Source: Listeria swaminathanii (GTDB taxonomy: Bacteria > Bacillota > Bacilli > Lactobacillales > Listeriaceae). Taken from it: a stretch of 64,000 bases of DNA. The translations under genes and the position numbers were made by a program. Under the pieces are notes generated by a model. The model searched no databases and had not been told where the DNA came from. It worked only from the letters and a program-made list of their open reading frames with translations. How positions within the stretch are numbered: position 1 is the stretch's first letter; each line of letters starts with the position of its first letter. The stretch covers positions 100,205 to 164,204 of the forward strand of contig NZ_JAATOD010000005.1 in NCBI RefSeq assembly GCF_014229645.1, read 5' to 3'. Shown piece by piece: positions 47,954 to 57,602 of this stretch.

Positions 47954-48898
47954 ATGATCGAAATTGAAAAGCCAAAAATCGAGACGATTGAGATCAGCGA
48001 TGATGCCAAGTATGGAAAGTTTGTTGTAGAGCCACTTGAGCGTGGATATGGTACAACTTTGGGTAACTCCTTACGTCGTATTCTATTATCTTCTCTTCCA
48101 GGTGCAGCAGTAACCTCTATCCAAATTGATGGAGCTTTACATGAGTTTTCTGTAATTGAAGGTGTAGTAGAAGATGTAACAACCATGATTTTAAATATCA
48201 AAAAACTTGCACTAAAAATCTATTCTGATGAAGAAAAAACATTAGAAATCGATATGCAAGGTCCTGGTGTAGTAACTGCAGCTGACATTAATTATGACAG
48301 CGACGTTGAGATTTTAAATCCCGACTTACACATTGCTACATTAAGTGATAATGCTAAATTTCATGTGCGTTTAAATGCGACTCGTGGTCGTGGTTACACA
48401 CCTGCTGATCAAAATAAACGCGAAAATATGCCAATTGGTGTACTTCCAGTCGATTCAATCTTTTCACCGGTTATCCGTGTGAACTATCAAGTGGAAAATA
48501 CACGTGTTGGACAATCAACTAATTATGATAAGCTTACGTTTGATGTGTTGACTGACGGAAGTATCAGCCCAGAAGAAGCAGTTTCACTTGGAGCTAAAAT
48601 TCTTTCTGAGCACTTGAGTATCTTCGTTAACTTAACAGATGAAGCACAAAAAGCTGAAATTATGATTGAAAAAGAAGAAAGCCATAAAGAGAAAGTGCTT
48701 GAAATGACTATTGAAGAATTAGACTTGTCTGTTCGTTCATATAATTGTTTAAAACGCGCTGGAATCAATACAGTACAGGAACTTGCTGACAAATCCGAAG
48801 ACGATATGATGAAAGTCCGTAACTTGGGCCGTAAATCGCTTGAGGAAGTTAAAGTAAAACTGGCTGACCTTGGCTTATCTCTAAGAAACGAAAACTGA
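47954..48898 (+). CDS. rpoA: RNA polymerase alpha subunit
   Basis: 314 residues. Alpha-NTD (residues about 1-230) contains [23 protein letters not shown] near residue 32, the dimer interface; alpha-CTD (about 245-314) carries the DNA-binding helices including [37 protein letters not shown] ribosome site. Position rpsK-rpoA-rplQ is standard for Firmicutes (no rpsD). Confidence 0.98.
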   Translation: MIEIEKPKIETIEISDDAKYGKFVVEPLERGYGTTLGNSLRRILLSSLPGAAVTSIQIDGALHEFSVIEGVVEDVTTMILNIKKLALKIYSDEEKTLEIDMQGPGVVTAADINYDSDVEILNPDLHIATLSDNAKFHVRLNATRGRGYTPADQNKRENMPIGVLPVDSIFSPVIRVNYQVENTRVGQSTNYDKLTFDVLTDGSISPEEAVSLGAKILSEHLSIFVNLTDEAQKAEIMIEKEESHKEKVLEMTIEELDLSVRSYNCLKRAGINTVQELADKSEDDMMKVRNLGRKSLEEVKVKLADLGLSLRNEN

Positions 48899-48914
48899 TA
48901 AAGGAGGCAATTCC

Positions 48915-49322
48915 ATGGGTTACAGAAAATTAGGTCGTACAAGCTCACAACGTAAAGCGTTACTACGTGATCTTGCAACGGATTTAATCGTATTTGAACG
49001 TATTGAAACAACAGAAGCTCGCGCTAAAGAGATTCGTAAAGTTGTTGAAAAACTAATCACTTCTGGGAAAAAAGGAGACTTGCACGCTCGTCGTCAAGCA
49101 GCTGCTTTCATCCGTCATGAAGTTGTAGAAGTAGTACAAGTAGATGCTAAAGGTAAAGATGGTTCTACTGTGAAGAAAAACCGTCCTGTATACGCTCTAC
49201 AAAAACTATTTGATGATGTTGCTCCACGTTACGCGGAACGTCAAGGTGGTTACACTCGTATCTTGAAAAAAGGTCCACGTCGCGGTGACGGCGCACCAAT
49301 GGTTATTATTGAATTAGTTTAA
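48915..49322 (+). CDS. rplQ: 50S ribosomal protein L17
   Basis: 135 residues, begins [20 protein letters not shown] and ends [20 protein letters not shown] ribosome site. Last gene of the alpha-operon segment; followed by terminator structures. Confidence 0.98.
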   Translation: MGYRKLGRTSSQRKALLRDLATDLIVFERIETTEARAKEIRKVVEKLITSGKKGDLHARRQAAAFIRHEVVEVVQVDAKGKDGSTVKKNRPVYALQKLFDDVAPRYAERQGGYTRILKKGPRRGDGAPMVIIELV

Positions 49323-49394
49323 TAATAAAACGTTTAAAGCAAGTGGAGTGTCATGATATGGGGACTTCGTGTTTCCTTGTCTAGCTCTGTGTTT

Positions 49395-49420
49395 CCTAGT
49401 CTATTTAATCGTAGGCTAGG
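49395..49420 (+). repeat. Hairpin downstream of rplQ
   Basis: CCTAGTCTA pairs with TAGGCTAGG (one mismatch) and the T tract begins eight bases later, so it is a possible but not ideal first terminator. Confidence 0.45.
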
Positions 49421-49439
49421 AGGCAGGCTTTTTTTGTTT

Positions 49440-49470
49440 GACCTGTTATCTTCGGATAGCAGGTCTTTTT
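49440..49470 (+). terminator. Terminator of the ribosomal gene block
   Basis: GACCTGTTATC / GATAGCAGGTC stem closed by a TTCG tetraloop and followed by five Ts; very stable. Confidence 0.92.
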
Positions 49471-49529
49471 CTTGCCTTTATGCAGTAAAACATCTATAGT
49501 AAATCCCAAAGATAAGAGGAGGACTAAGA

Positions 49530-50624
49530 ATGCGCCCGTTAACTGACTCGCAAATTGCTCAAAATCGACTACATAATTCTGGACTACTACAGTCTAAATT
49601 CCCGACCGCAGAGGAAGCGACTCGTGCGTTATTTGGCATCCAGTCCCAGTATCAACAATTTGGAGAGATTAGTTTATTTAACCGTGTAGACAATTTGACG
49701 AAAGAAAATCTGCAAATAACTTACGATAAAAAAGACTTAATCAAAATCTGGGGCCAAAGAATGACCGTGCATATGTATGCGCCTGATGATTGGTTTTATG
49801 TCCATGATGTGTATGCGCACAAAAACAATTGGTCACGAAAGCATACAGACTCACTAGGACACGATTTGGACGACCTTTTGGCAGAAATGGAAGAATTACT
49901 CCTGCGCGACGAGAAAGTGCCTAAAGAGGCTTTTGCGGCGTTATTCGGCGATCATGCAAAAGAATTAATGACTTGGGGTGGGGTTTTCATTCAAGGCTCA
50001 CTTGATGGTAAGCTGTTTTGTGTGCCGGAGTCCCCTAAAACTCGATTTTATAGTCATCGGAGCCGAATTGATTCGAAGTCCCATGAAGAATGGCTAAATA
50101 TCGAGCGAAATCAAACAGGACTCGAAACAATGATCGATCGTTATTTTAGCGCGTACGGACCAGCAACAATACAGGATTTCAAACATTGGAGCGGTTTGCG
50201 CAATAGCGAGTACATGACGACCCTCGAAAAACAGCTTGAAAACTATTTTTGCTATATTGGAGAAGACGGAAAAACTTATTATAGCAAAACAGAAACGCAC
50301 GATGAGCAAGAAATGGATACGCCTTTACTTCTAGGAAAATTTGATCCACTTTTTGTTAGTTATGCGAAAAAGAATTGGCTTGCGAATGAGAAAGAAACAA
50401 GTTTGATTTGGCGTATTGCTGGACAAATCGAGGCGGTCTTGATAATAAGCGGCCAATTTTTCGGAACGTGGCGATATAAAGTATCAGGGGAGAAAATCAT
50501 TTTTAATTTCTACCTTAGTAAAAAGTTAACTAAAAAAAGCCAAAAAATAGTTGAAATAGAAGCGATGAAACTCGCTGAATTCCTGCATAAGAAATATCAA
50601 GGCAGCATTTTTGAACTAATATAA
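49530..50624 (+). CDS. Winged-helix DNA-binding protein, AlkZ/YcaQ-like (HTH_42) family
   Basis: 364 residues. The N-terminus NRLHNSGLLQSKFPTAEEATRALFGIQSQYQQFG matches the AlkZ/YcaQ superfamily of winged-helix DNA glycosylases; the catalytic-loop position reads QSQ (residues about 43-45), closer to the AlkZ-like Q-x-Q subgroup than the YcaQ-like Q-x-D. Later segments such as KIWGQRMTVHMYAPDDW, YFSAYGPATIQDFKHWSGL and LLGKFDPLFVSY are typical of the family. Members remove bulky or cross-linked bases; some protect against genotoxic natural products. Activity here is inferred. Ribosome site AGAGGAGGA. Confidence 0.75.
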   Translation: MRPLTDSQIAQNRLHNSGLLQSKFPTAEEATRALFGIQSQYQQFGEISLFNRVDNLTKENLQITYDKKDLIKIWGQRMTVHMYAPDDWFYVHDVYAHKNNWSRKHTDSLGHDLDDLLAEMEELLLRDEKVPKEAFAALFGDHAKELMTWGGVFIQGSLDGKLFCVPESPKTRFYSHRSRIDSKSHEEWLNIERNQTGLETMIDRYFSAYGPATIQDFKHWSGLRNSEYMTTLEKQLENYFCYIGEDGKTYYSKTETHDEQEMDTPLLLGKFDPLFVSYAKKNWLANEKETSLIWRIAGQIEAVLIISGQFFGTWRYKVSGEKIIFNFYLSKKLTKKSQKIVEIEAMKLAEFLHKKYQGSIFELI

Positions 50625-50662
50625 AAGAAACCTCATTGCAGTGCGCAACGAGGTTTTTCTTT
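50623..50662. terminator. Bidirectional terminator
   Basis: AAAAGAAACCTC and GAGGTTTTTCTTTT arms with an inner TTGC/GCAA pairing, between convergent stop codons. Confidence 0.88.
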
Positions 50663-51553
50663 TTATAAAAAAGGCATCTCTGGGAAGTAATCTAACGGTA
50701 ACTTGATACTTGTAGTGATGTTTGGCTTACAAAGTTTGCAGACTTGGAAATCAGCTTGTAGAGAAATGAGAAACAGCGCATCCTCTGTCGTCATCTTGTC
50801 TGATTCTGTAAGTAAAGTTATCATATTATGCATTGTTTTTTGAGTAGCTTTTTCAATTGTAATATCTGATGCTAAACAAATTAAGTTATGGTCATGGATG
50901 ATTGTTGGTGTTGGAGCCGTGCGATTTTTAAGGATTTGTAGTCGTAAAGTGACTTCCGCCGGCGCCTCTGCACTTGTTGCTGTTATTTTTCCGAAACCAG
51001 TCGTTGCTCGAACATTGCCGACATGAAGTGATGCGCCGTATTTTTCAACTGGTAAAAAGATCGTTGCGCCTTCAGTGATTTCGGAAGAGTCAAGTAGTCC
51101 GCCGTTTTTAGTAGGTACTTTACTTGGATTTAATTCTTCTGTCTTTAATAGGCCGATTGTTTTCTTTATCGGAATATGAATATCTTCTGAATAGATAATC
51201 TGGTTGTTTTCGACTTTGTAGCATCGAGTGGAGTTGCTTGTTAATAAATCATCGGTTATCCCAATGTTCGGCCCGTTTAGCAAAAAGACCTCCGTCCCTA
51301 GGAGTTCAATTTTTTCAATCGTTATAGCTAATAAATCCCCCGGTCTTGCTTCTTCAATATAGATTGGTCCGGTAGTTGGTGAAAATTGTTTCCAATCTAG
51401 TTCCCCGTAATGAAGCTGTTTGGCGTGAATTTGGCCATTGAAGTGGTCTTTTGTTTTTATTTTTACCACAGAGCCATCTTTCACTCTAATCGCAGGTTCC
51501 GTTGATTTTTCCATCTCAAAAATCGAACGTTCTGAGGTTACAAAGTTTTTCAT
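50663..51553 (-). CDS. Acetamidase/formamidase-family protein
   Basis: 296 residues from the ATG at 51553, which follows AGAAGGGATG; the open frame from 51640 adds 29 residues without family features. Characteristic segments are the early DHFNGQIHAKQL, then GPIYIEEARPGDLLAITIEKIEL near residues 67-89, DSSEITEGATIFLPVEKYGASLHVGNVRA near residues 174-202 and a conserved C-terminal region. The family hydrolyses short amides to ammonium and acid; many members are uncharacterised. Monocistronic, facing the AlkZ-like gene. Confidence 0.8.
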   Translation of the reverse strand: MKNFVTSERSIFEMEKSTEPAIRVKDGSVVKIKTKDHFNGQIHAKQLHYGELDWKQFSPTTGPIYIEEARPGDLLAITIEKIELLGTEVFLLNGPNIGITDDLLTSNSTRCYKVENNQIIYSEDIHIPIKKTIGLLKTEELNPSKVPTKNGGLLDSSEITEGATIFLPVEKYGASLHVGNVRATTGFGKITATSAEAPAEVTLRLQILKNRTAPTPTIIHDHNLICLASDITIEKATQKTMHNMITLLTESDKMTTEDALFLISLQADFQVCKLCKPNITTSIKLPLDYFPEMPFL

Positions 51554-51671
51554 TTCATCCCTTCTCCCTATTCTGTTTATGCTGACGGGTGAATTATAGC
51601 AAAAGGGGAAGCCGGAAGTAAATGGATATTCTGTGAACAAAAACGTGTGAAAATCATTGGAAAAGCTCTGT

Positions 51672-52343
51672 TTACTCCATTTTTTCCACCGTTACATTAG
51701 GAAGTGTTTGGATAAAGTGAAATAGTTCATATTCATCGTTCTTATTCTTTGTTTTTACAACAATATTTACACGGATAAAAAGACTTTCGCCAATGAGTTC
51801 TTTTTCGCTGGAGTAGGAAACGATTTGCTGTTTGTTTTGTTTAATCTGATCGGTAACTTTGACGAGGTTTTCCTGTTTGTCGGTTGAATAAATAATCGCA
51901 GTTGTATGAAAGGCGAACGATTTAAAAATAATGCTGAGAAACTCTAAACCAATTAATGTCAGTAAAGTAGCGGCGATACCAACCCAGTACATCCCGGCGC
52001 CAATGGCAAGTCCGATACCAGCTGTAGCCCAAAGTCCGGCAGCTGTTGTTAGACCACGAACGAATTTCTTTTGGATAATAATCGTACCAGCGCCAATAAA
52101 GCCAATACCGCTTACCACTTGGGCAGCGACACGACTTGGGTCGAATGATACATTTTGCATGGTGGCGATTTGAGAAAAACCGTACTGAGAGACGATCATA
52201 ATCAAAGCGCTACCTAAAGAAACCAAGAAATGTGTCCGAAATCCAGCTTCTTTTGCCCTAATTTCTCGGTCAAGTCCGATAACAGCTCCAAGGAGGCCCG
52301 CAACAACAAGTCGTAAAATGAAATCTGCTAACATAGTTATCAC
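51672..52343 (-). CDS. MgtC/SapB-family membrane protein
   Basis: 223 residues. Four to five membrane helices in residues 1-150 with the signature GAVIGLDREIRAKEAGFRTHFLVSLGSALIM near residues 20-50 and VVSGIGFIGAGTIIIQ near residue 75. A C-terminal soluble domain of about 70 residues is probably ACT-like. Despite the usual annotation as magnesium transporters, MgtC proteins are mostly linked to low-magnesium or intracellular survival. The start follows GTTAAGGATGTGAT. It lies 118 bases before the acetamidase-like gene on the same strand and is transcribed divergently from ecfA1. Confidence 0.85.
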   Translation of the reverse strand: MITMLADFILRLVVAGLLGAVIGLDREIRAKEAGFRTHFLVSLGSALIMIVSQYGFSQIATMQNVSFDPSRVAAQVVSGIGFIGAGTIIIQKKFVRGLTTAAGLWATAGIGLAIGAGMYWVGIAATLLTLIGLEFLSIIFKSFAFHTTAIIYSTDKQENLVKVTDQIKQNKQQIVSYSSEKELIGESLFIRVNIVVKTKNKNDEYELFHFIQTLPNVTVEKME

Positions 52344-52401
52344 ATCCTTAACGTTAATATATTCCCTTTCGCATTAAAGCAAAACAATCAAAAAGGAAAT
52401 T

Positions 52402-52430
52402 TTGCGCCAGATGGATGTTTATACTATAAT
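52402..52430 (+). promoter_or_regulatory. Promoter of the ecfA1-ecfA2-ecfT-truA operon
   Basis: TTGCGC at 52402-52407, a 17-base spacer, and TATAAT at 52425-52430. Its position shows that in-frame codons upstream of 52465 are not translated. Confidence 0.7.
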
Positions 52431-52464
52431 AAACAATGAATGGTCAAAAAGTGAGGTGTTAAGC

Positions 52465-53304
52465 GTGGCAGAAAGTTTTGTAAGATTAGAGCACGTTTTT
52501 TATAAATATGAGGATACGGAAAAATACGCAGTGAAAGATGTATCGATTTCTGCTCAAAAAGGGGAATGGGTCGCGCTAGTTGGTCACAATGGTTCAGGAA
52601 AATCAACTATTGCAAAATTACTAAACGGCTTACTTTTTCCGGAAGATGGCTTAATTAAAATCGGGCATTTTGTTTTGTCTGAAAAAAATATATGGGAAAT
52701 TAGACGACAAGTTGGGATGGTTTTTCAAAATCCTGATAACCAATTTGTTGGAGCTACTGTACAAGATGACGTTGCATTCGGGCTTGAAAATCACGGTGTT
52801 CCGCATGATACGATGGTGGAACGAGTGGAGTCGGCTTTGAATGAAGTTGGTATGCAAAGCTACGCGCTACATGAACCGGCGAGACTTTCTGGTGGGCAAA
52901 AGCAACGTGTCGCAATTGCGGGCGTTTTGGCGTTACAGCCGGATGTGATTATTTTGGATGAGGCGACTTCGATGCTTGATCCAAGAGGACGCGCTGAAGT
53001 AATGGAAACGATTCGAATTATGCGCGAACAGGAAGATATTACGGTGATTTCGATTACGCATGATTTGGATGAAGTCCTTTTTGCAGATCGGGTAATCGTG
53101 ATGAATCAAGGTGAGATTCATAGTGAAGGTACGCCGAAAGAAATTTTCCAGCAAGCAGATGCAATGCGAGAAATTGGCCTAGGGGTTCCATTTATTATTG
53201 AATTACAAGAAAAATTAGTTGCAGGTGGCTTTGAAACAGGAAGTACCGTGCTATCGGAAGGAGCATTACTAGATCAATTATGGAAATTAAACTCGAACAA
53301 CTAG
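52465..53304 (+). CDS. ecfA1: Energy-coupling factor transporter ATPase EcfA1
   Basis: 279 residues from a GTG at 52465 behind GTGAGGTG. Walker [10 protein letters not shown] near residue 40, Q-loop [15 protein letters not shown] near residue 85, signature [13 protein letters not shown] near residue 141, Walker [12 protein letters not shown] near residue 161, H-loop SITHDLDEV near residue 198. With EcfA2 and EcfT it powers uptake of vitamins by interchangeable S-components such as RibU. Overlaps ecfA2 by 25 bases. Confidence 0.96.
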   Translation: MAESFVRLEHVFYKYEDTEKYAVKDVSISAQKGEWVALVGHNGSGKSTIAKLLNGLLFPEDGLIKIGHFVLSEKNIWEIRRQVGMVFQNPDNQFVGATVQDDVAFGLENHGVPHDTMVERVESALNEVGMQSYALHEPARLSGGQKQRVAIAGVLALQPDVIILDEATSMLDPRGRAEVMETIRIMREQEDITVISITHDLDEVLFADRVIVMNQGEIHSEGTPKEIFQQADAMREIGLGVPFIIELQEKLVAGGFETGSTVLSEGALLDQLWKLNSNN

Positions 53305-54146
53305 GTTATTGTTATCAAAAAAATAGCCCTTTTGAAAAGCGAGCATTACTTGATGTAAATGTTTCTTTTGATTCTGGTAGCTATTCTGCAATTATTGGTC
53401 ATACTGGCTCTGGGAAATCGACTTTGCTGCAACATCTGAACGCTCTTTTAATGCCGACAGAAGGTAAAATTACGGTTGGCGATCGCGAAATCGTTGCTGG
53501 AGTGAAGCAAAAGAAACTGCGCGATTTACGTAAAAAAGTCGGGATTGTTTTCCAATTTCCAGAAGCACAACTTTTTGAAGAAACGGTCGAGAAGGATATT
53601 TGCTTTGGGCCGATGAATTTTGGCGTTTCCGAGGAAGATGCGAAACTTCGGGCTAAAAAAGTGATTTATGAAGTAGGGCTAACAGAAGAAATTTTGTCGC
53701 GTTCACCATTTGAACTTTCTGGGGGGCAAATGCGCCGGGTAGCGATTGCAGGCGTTTTGGCGATGGATCCGGAAGTGCTTGTGCTAGATGAACCGACAGC
53801 GGGATTAGATCCTCATGGACGCGAAGAAATCATGGAAATGTTCTACAACCTCCATAAAGAAAAAGGACTAACGACGGTGCTTGTCACGCATAGTATGGAA
53901 GATGCTGCGCGCTACGCTGAAAAAATTGTCTTAATGAAAGCTGGGACAGTTCTGCAAATTGGCTCGCCACGAGAAATTTTTGCGAAGCCAGAGGAACTAG
54001 TTGATCTTGGCTTATCTGTACCGGATGTGGTGAGATTCCAAGGGCTTTTTGAGCGCAAGTTTGATGTGAAATTAACGAAGACATGTTTAACTATTGATGA
54101 ATTAACAACTGAAATGGCGCCTTACTTAGCGAAGGGCGGGGCTTAA
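53280..54146 (+). CDS. ecfA2: Energy-coupling factor transporter ATPase EcfA2
   Basis: 288 residues. Walker [10 protein letters not shown] near residue 40, Q-loop [15 protein letters not shown] near residue 88, signature [13 protein letters not shown] near residue 144, Walker [14 protein letters not shown] near residue 164, H-loop VTHSMEDA. Start overlaps the end of ecfA1 by 25 bases; ecfT begins two bases after its stop. Forms an asymmetric heterodimer with EcfA1. Confidence 0.96.
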   Translation: MEIKLEQLGYCYQKNSPFEKRALLDVNVSFDSGSYSAIIGHTGSGKSTLLQHLNALLMPTEGKITVGDREIVAGVKQKKLRDLRKKVGIVFQFPEAQLFEETVEKDICFGPMNFGVSEEDAKLRAKKVIYEVGLTEEILSRSPFELSGGQMRRVAIAGVLAMDPEVLVLDEPTAGLDPHGREEIMEMFYNLHKEKGLTTVLVTHSMEDAARYAEKIVLMKAGTVLQIGSPREIFAKPEELVDLGLSVPDVVRFQGLFERKFDVKLTKTCLTIDELTTEMAPYLAKGGA

Positions 54147-54148
54147 TT

Positions 54149-54946
54149 ATGATGGATAAAATGATTCTCGGACGTTATATTCCGGGAAACTCTTGGCTAC
54201 ATCGAATTGACCCACGTGCAAAAATCACCGCTGTTATGGCGTTCATCGCGATTGTCTTTTTGGCGAATAATTGGCTAACGTACGCGCTGATGTTTGTCTA
54301 TGTTTTGTATTTAGTCCTAACTTCGAAAGTGCCATTTTTATTTTTTATTAAAGGATTACAACCGATTTTTTGGCTTATTTTAATTACGCTATTACTGCAA
54401 GTCTTTTTTACAAAAGGCGGGACGGTTTTAGTTGATTTAGGACTTTTACAAATCACCACACTCGGGCTGGCAAATGGGGCGATGATGTTCTGTCGTTTCG
54501 TTCTTATTATTTTTATGACGACGCTTTTAACATTAACGACAAGCCCGATTGAACTAACAGACGGACTGGAGAAAATTTTAGCACCGTTTCGATTGGTGCA
54601 TTTACCAGTACATGAACTGGCTTTAATGCTGAGTATTTCTTTGCGATTTATCCCAACATTGATGGATGAAACGGAGAAAATTTTAAAAGCGCAAAAAGCT
54701 CGTGGGGTAGAATTTACGAGTGGGAAATGGAGTGACCGGATTAAAGCAATTATTCCGCTGCTCGTGCCACTTTTTATTAGTGCGTTCAAGCGTGCGGAAG
54801 ATTTGGCGATTGCGATGGAAGCTCGTGGTTATCGCGGTGGTAAAGGGAGAACAAGATTCCGTTTACTGCGCTGGCGATTTGCGGATACGTTGCTACTGAT
54901 TTCGTTAGTAGTGTTAAGTGGATTATTATTTTGGTTGCGGAGTTGA
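54149..54946 (+). CDS. ecfT: Energy-coupling factor transmembrane protein EcfT
   Basis: 265 residues with about six membrane helices and both coupling motifs (QKARGVEFTSG near residue 180, MEARGYRGGKGRTRF near residue 224). It forms the common ECF scaffold with EcfA1 and EcfA2. It is the housekeeping counterpart of the lone EcfT-like gene at 33778. AAGGGCGGGGC site upstream; an internal Met at residue 2 could be the start. Confidence 0.95.
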   Translation: MMDKMILGRYIPGNSWLHRIDPRAKITAVMAFIAIVFLANNWLTYALMFVYVLYLVLTSKVPFLFFIKGLQPIFWLILITLLLQVFFTKGGTVLVDLGLLQITTLGLANGAMMFCRFVLIIFMTTLLTLTTSPIELTDGLEKILAPFRLVHLPVHELALMLSISLRFIPTLMDETEKILKAQKARGVEFTSGKWSDRIKAIIPLLVPLFISAFKRAEDLAIAMEARGYRGGKGRTRFRLLRWRFADTLLLISLVVLSGLLFWLRS

Positions 54947-54951
54947 AATGA

Positions 54952-55698
54952 ATGACAAGATATAAAGCGATAATTTCTTATGATGGCAGCGGGTTTTACG
55001 GTTACCAAGTGCAGCCAAATACTCGGACAGTCCAAGCGGAAATTGAAAAAGCGCTGAAAAAAATGCATAAAGGCAAAAGCGTTCGGATTACAGCATCCGG
55101 AAGAACTGATACCGGCGTTCATGCGAAAGGTCAAGTAATTCATTTTGATTCTGAACTGGATATTACAGCGGAAAAATTCCAAAAAGCGTTGCAAGTAATG
55201 ACACCGTTTGATATTAGTTTTTTAACGGTGGAAGAAGTACCGGACGATTTCCACGCTAGATTTGGCACTGTTGGAAAAGAATATCGTTATGTTGTAAAAC
55301 GGACGAAGGTTTTTGATCCTTTTAGTCGGAACTTTGCGCTTCATTATCCCTATGAGCTTGATCTTTCAAAAATGAAATTAGCGAGTGAACGCTTAATTGG
55401 CGAGCATGATTTTACTAGTTTCTGTTCGGCGAGGACGGAGCGGGATTCCAAAGTACGGACACTTTATAGCATTGATTTTTATGAGGAAGATGAAGAGACG
55501 TTAGTGATTGCTTTTCAAGGAAATGGTTTCTTGTACAACATGGTGCGGATTTTGACAGGAACATTGCTTGATGCAGGTCAAGGTCGGATTTCTCCGGAAG
55601 AGATTTCGAAGGCTTTATTAGCACGTGATCGTCAAAAATTAATTAGTAAAACTGCGCCACCACAAGGGTTGTATTTATGGCGAGTTGACTACGAATAA
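54952..55698 (+). CDS. truA: tRNA pseudouridine synthase A
   Basis: 248 residues; converts uridines 38-40 of tRNA anticodon stems to pseudouridine. The catalytic Asp is in [17 protein letters not shown] near residue 49; [17 protein letters not shown] near residue 198 is the second typical segment. Five bases after ecfT, in the same operon. No terminator is evident before the rplM promoter. Confidence 0.96.
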   Translation: MTRYKAIISYDGSGFYGYQVQPNTRTVQAEIEKALKKMHKGKSVRITASGRTDTGVHAKGQVIHFDSELDITAEKFQKALQVMTPFDISFLTVEEVPDDFHARFGTVGKEYRYVVKRTKVFDPFSRNFALHYPYELDLSKMKLASERLIGEHDFTSFCSARTERDSKVRTLYSIDFYEEDEETLVIAFQGNGFLYNMVRILTGTLLDAGQGRISPEEISKALLARDRQKLISKTAPPQGLYLWRVDYE

Positions 55699-55725
55699 AA
55701 TTTGGATGTTTTTTTAGATAACGCA

Positions 55726-55754
55726 TTGACTTTTCGCGCTAAAAACTGTATTAT
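55726..55754 (+). promoter_or_regulatory. rplM-rpsI promoter
   Basis: TTGACT at 55726-55731, a 17-base spacer, and TATTAT at 55749-55754. Confidence 0.8.
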
Positions 55755-55892
55755 GGACTATGGTATTGTTTGCCCCACAATGAGCCCCGGAAGGTTGTTG
55801 TGTTTAAACAATAAAAATATAGAATAGCATTTCGGGAATTAGGAACAGTTTTCGGGAGCTAATTTGTTTCAATTTATTTAGGAGGGTAATTC
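55755..55892 (+). promoter_or_regulatory. rplM leader, likely L13-type ribosomal protein leader
   Basis: About 130 untranslated bases between the promoter and rplM, with short complementary GC-rich blocks (GCCCC near 55774 and 55786, CGGGA near 55834 and 55853). An L13 leader motif is known at this position in Bacillus-group genomes; this instance was not aligned to it. Confidence 0.45.
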
Positions 55893-56330
55893 ATGCGTAC
55901 AACTTATATGGCGAAACCCGGCGAAGTAGAACGTAAATGGTACGTTATCGACGCTACTGGTGTTTCTTTAGGACGTTTATCCAGTGAAGTTGCTTCAATT
56001 CTTCGCGGAAAAAACAAACCACAATTTACTCCACATATCGACACTGGAGACTTTGTAATCATCATCAACGCTGGTAAGATTGGTCTTACTGGTAAAAAAG
56101 CTACTGACAAAATTTACTACCGTCACTCTCAATATCCAGGCGGTTTGAAATCTCGTACTGCAGGCGAAATGCGTACAAACAATCCTGAGAGATTATTAGA
56201 ACTATCTATCAAAGGTATGCTTCCAAAAAATTCTCTTGGACGTCAATTATTCAAAAAATTACACGTATACGGTGGATCTGAGCACGAACATGCAGCTCAA
56301 CAACCAGAAGTATACGAATTACGCGGTTAA
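55893..56330 (+). CDS. rplM: 50S ribosomal protein L13
   Basis: 145 residues, begins [23 protein letters not shown]; contains [14 protein letters not shown] near residue 50 and ends [16 protein letters not shown]. Early 50S assembly protein. TTAGGAGGGT ribosome site. Operon with rpsI. Confidence 0.98.
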   Translation: MRTTYMAKPGEVERKWYVIDATGVSLGRLSSEVASILRGKNKPQFTPHIDTGDFVIIINAGKIGLTGKKATDKIYYRHSQYPGGLKSRTAGEMRTNNPERLLELSIKGMLPKNSLGRQLFKKLHVYGGSEHEHAAQQPEVYELRG

Positions 56331-56351
56331 TTAATAAAGGAGGAATACTAA

Positions 56352-56744
56352 GTGGCTCAAGTACAATATTACGGAACTGGTCGTCGTAAAAGCTCTGTAG
56401 CTCGCGTACGTTTAGTACCCGGCGACGGCAAAATCGTTATTAACAATAGAGACTGGGAAGATTACATCCCATTTGCAGCTCTTCGTGAAGTTATCAAACA
56501 ACCTTTAGTAGCTACAGAAACTTTAGGTAACTATGATGTACTAGTAAACGTTCACGGTGGTGGTTACACTGGTCAAGCCGGTGCTATCCGTCATGGTGTA
56601 GCTCGTGCACTATTACAAGTGGCTCCTGAGTACCGCCCAGCACTTAAATCCGCTGGTCTACTTACTCGTGATTCACGTATGAAAGAACGTAAAAAACCAG
56701 GACTTAAAGGCGCGCGTCGTGCACCTCAGTTCTCAAAACGTTAA
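56352..56744 (+). CDS. rpsI: 30S ribosomal protein S9
   Basis: 130 residues from a GTG start behind AAAGGAGGA. Contains [15 protein letters not shown] near the start and the C-terminal tail [12 protein letters not shown] whose final Arg contacts P-site tRNA. 21 bases after rplM. Confidence 0.98.
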   Translation: MAQVQYYGTGRRKSSVARVRLVPGDGKIVINNRDWEDYIPFAALREVIKQPLVATETLGNYDVLVNVHGGGYTGQAGAIRHGVARALLQVAPEYRPALKSAGLLTRDSRMKERKKPGLKGARRAPQFSKR

Positions 56745-56756
56745 TTATCAGCGTTT

Positions 56757-56793
56757 CAAAGCATTTCCCTTTTCGGAGGGGGATGCTTTTTTT
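56757..56793 (+). terminator. Terminator after rpsI
   Basis: AAAGCAT / ATGCTTT outer stem with an inner CCC / GGG and a seven-T run. Confidence 0.85.
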
Positions 56794-56821
56794 GTTTGTT
56801 TTTTAGTTTTGGCATAGTTAG

Positions 56822-56905
56822 GCAAAACTACATCCGAAAGTTCCACATGAGCATATATGGGATTGGAGTGACCCTAAAAAATCCAAGGCCGGGCAAATAA
56901 AATAG
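56822..56905 (+). pseudogene. Orphan C-terminal tail resembling a polymorphic toxin
   Basis: An open stretch of 27 codons, preceded by an in-frame TAG and lacking a start codon and ribosome site, reads AKLHPKVPHEHIWDWSDPKK and then SKAGQIK before a TAG stop. The P-H-x-H-x-W-D-W-S-D-P-K-K pattern is the kind of tail found at the very end of Rhs/LXG-type polymorphic toxins of Firmicutes. An immunity-like gene starts 15 bases later, as expected for a toxin-immunity pair. The rest of the toxin is missing. Family match is from memory. Confidence 0.55.
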
Positions 56906-56920
56906 TTAGGAGAGACAATA

Positions 56921-57400
56921 ATGAAGGGCTTAATTATAAATAAAATGCATTCGGACTATTTTACTAATATGTTGGAGGTATTTAACTTACTACCAGAGGA
57001 AGAATTAAATTGTATGTGGTTAGTCAGCAGTTATGAGTGTAATATATATCCTTCTGAACAAATCCCTTTTGATAAGGATTATGTTTGGATGAAAGGAACA
57101 TAATTAAAAGAAATTTTAAATCAAAAAGAAATTATGTTTATATGGGGTAATTTTAAAAGTTATCCTTCTGATACAGAATTAAAAGATGTTCTAAAATATC
57201 CGATTCCTTTTGCTGATGGTAATAAAAAATTATGGGGAAAAGATGTTCAATTATCCAATCCATTATCAAATACGGAACTGATTTCATGGGATAGTTCCAT
57301 ATTTCTTGCGCTATCAAAAAATACTTCCATTATAGAATTGCTAAAAGATAATTATCCAGATAGTGAAGATTTATCTAGGTATAATTTGGATATTGATTAA
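56921..57400 (+). pseudogene. Immunity-like gene (DUF2691-like) broken by one in-frame stop
   Basis: Two open stretches, 56921-57103 and 57134-57400, are in the same frame and separated only by a TAA at 57101-57103 and ten further sense codons, so the ancestral protein had about 159 residues. The first part begins MKGLIINKMHSDYFTNMLEV after an AGGAGAGA ribosome site; the second contains IMFIWGNFKSYPSDTELKDV and ends LSRYNLDID. There is no frameshift. Size, acidity and position just behind a toxin-like tail suggest an immunity protein; resemblance to DUF2691 proteins is from memory. It could be a real pseudogene, a sequencing error, or two short expressed products. Confidence 0.6.
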
Positions 57401-57543
57401 TAAATAAAAAATAGTTGGGATTGTCATAATCCAACTTTACATATTAAAAAGATCGGCTTAACCTCCACAATTGGATAATTCTATAGGGTATGGTGATAAT
57501 AATAATTTTTCGTTTATGAAAATTGAAATAAAATATATTTGAA

Positions 57544-57571
57544 CAAAAAAAGCCCCCGAAGGACTCTTTTT
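57544..57571 (-). terminator. Terminator of the minus-strand lipoprotein gene
   Basis: On the minus strand, AAAAAGAGTCC, a TTCG loop and GGGGGCTTTTTTT form a T-tailed hairpin about 32 bases past the stop codon. Confidence 0.7.
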
Positions 57572-57602
57572 GTACATTTAAGGTTCAATTTTTTTTAATT
57601 AG

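Noticed and set aside
49323..49529. Small RNA gene in the interval after rplQ
   Set aside because: The interval contains two hairpins but no recognisable promoter; they are better read as terminators of the ribosomal block.
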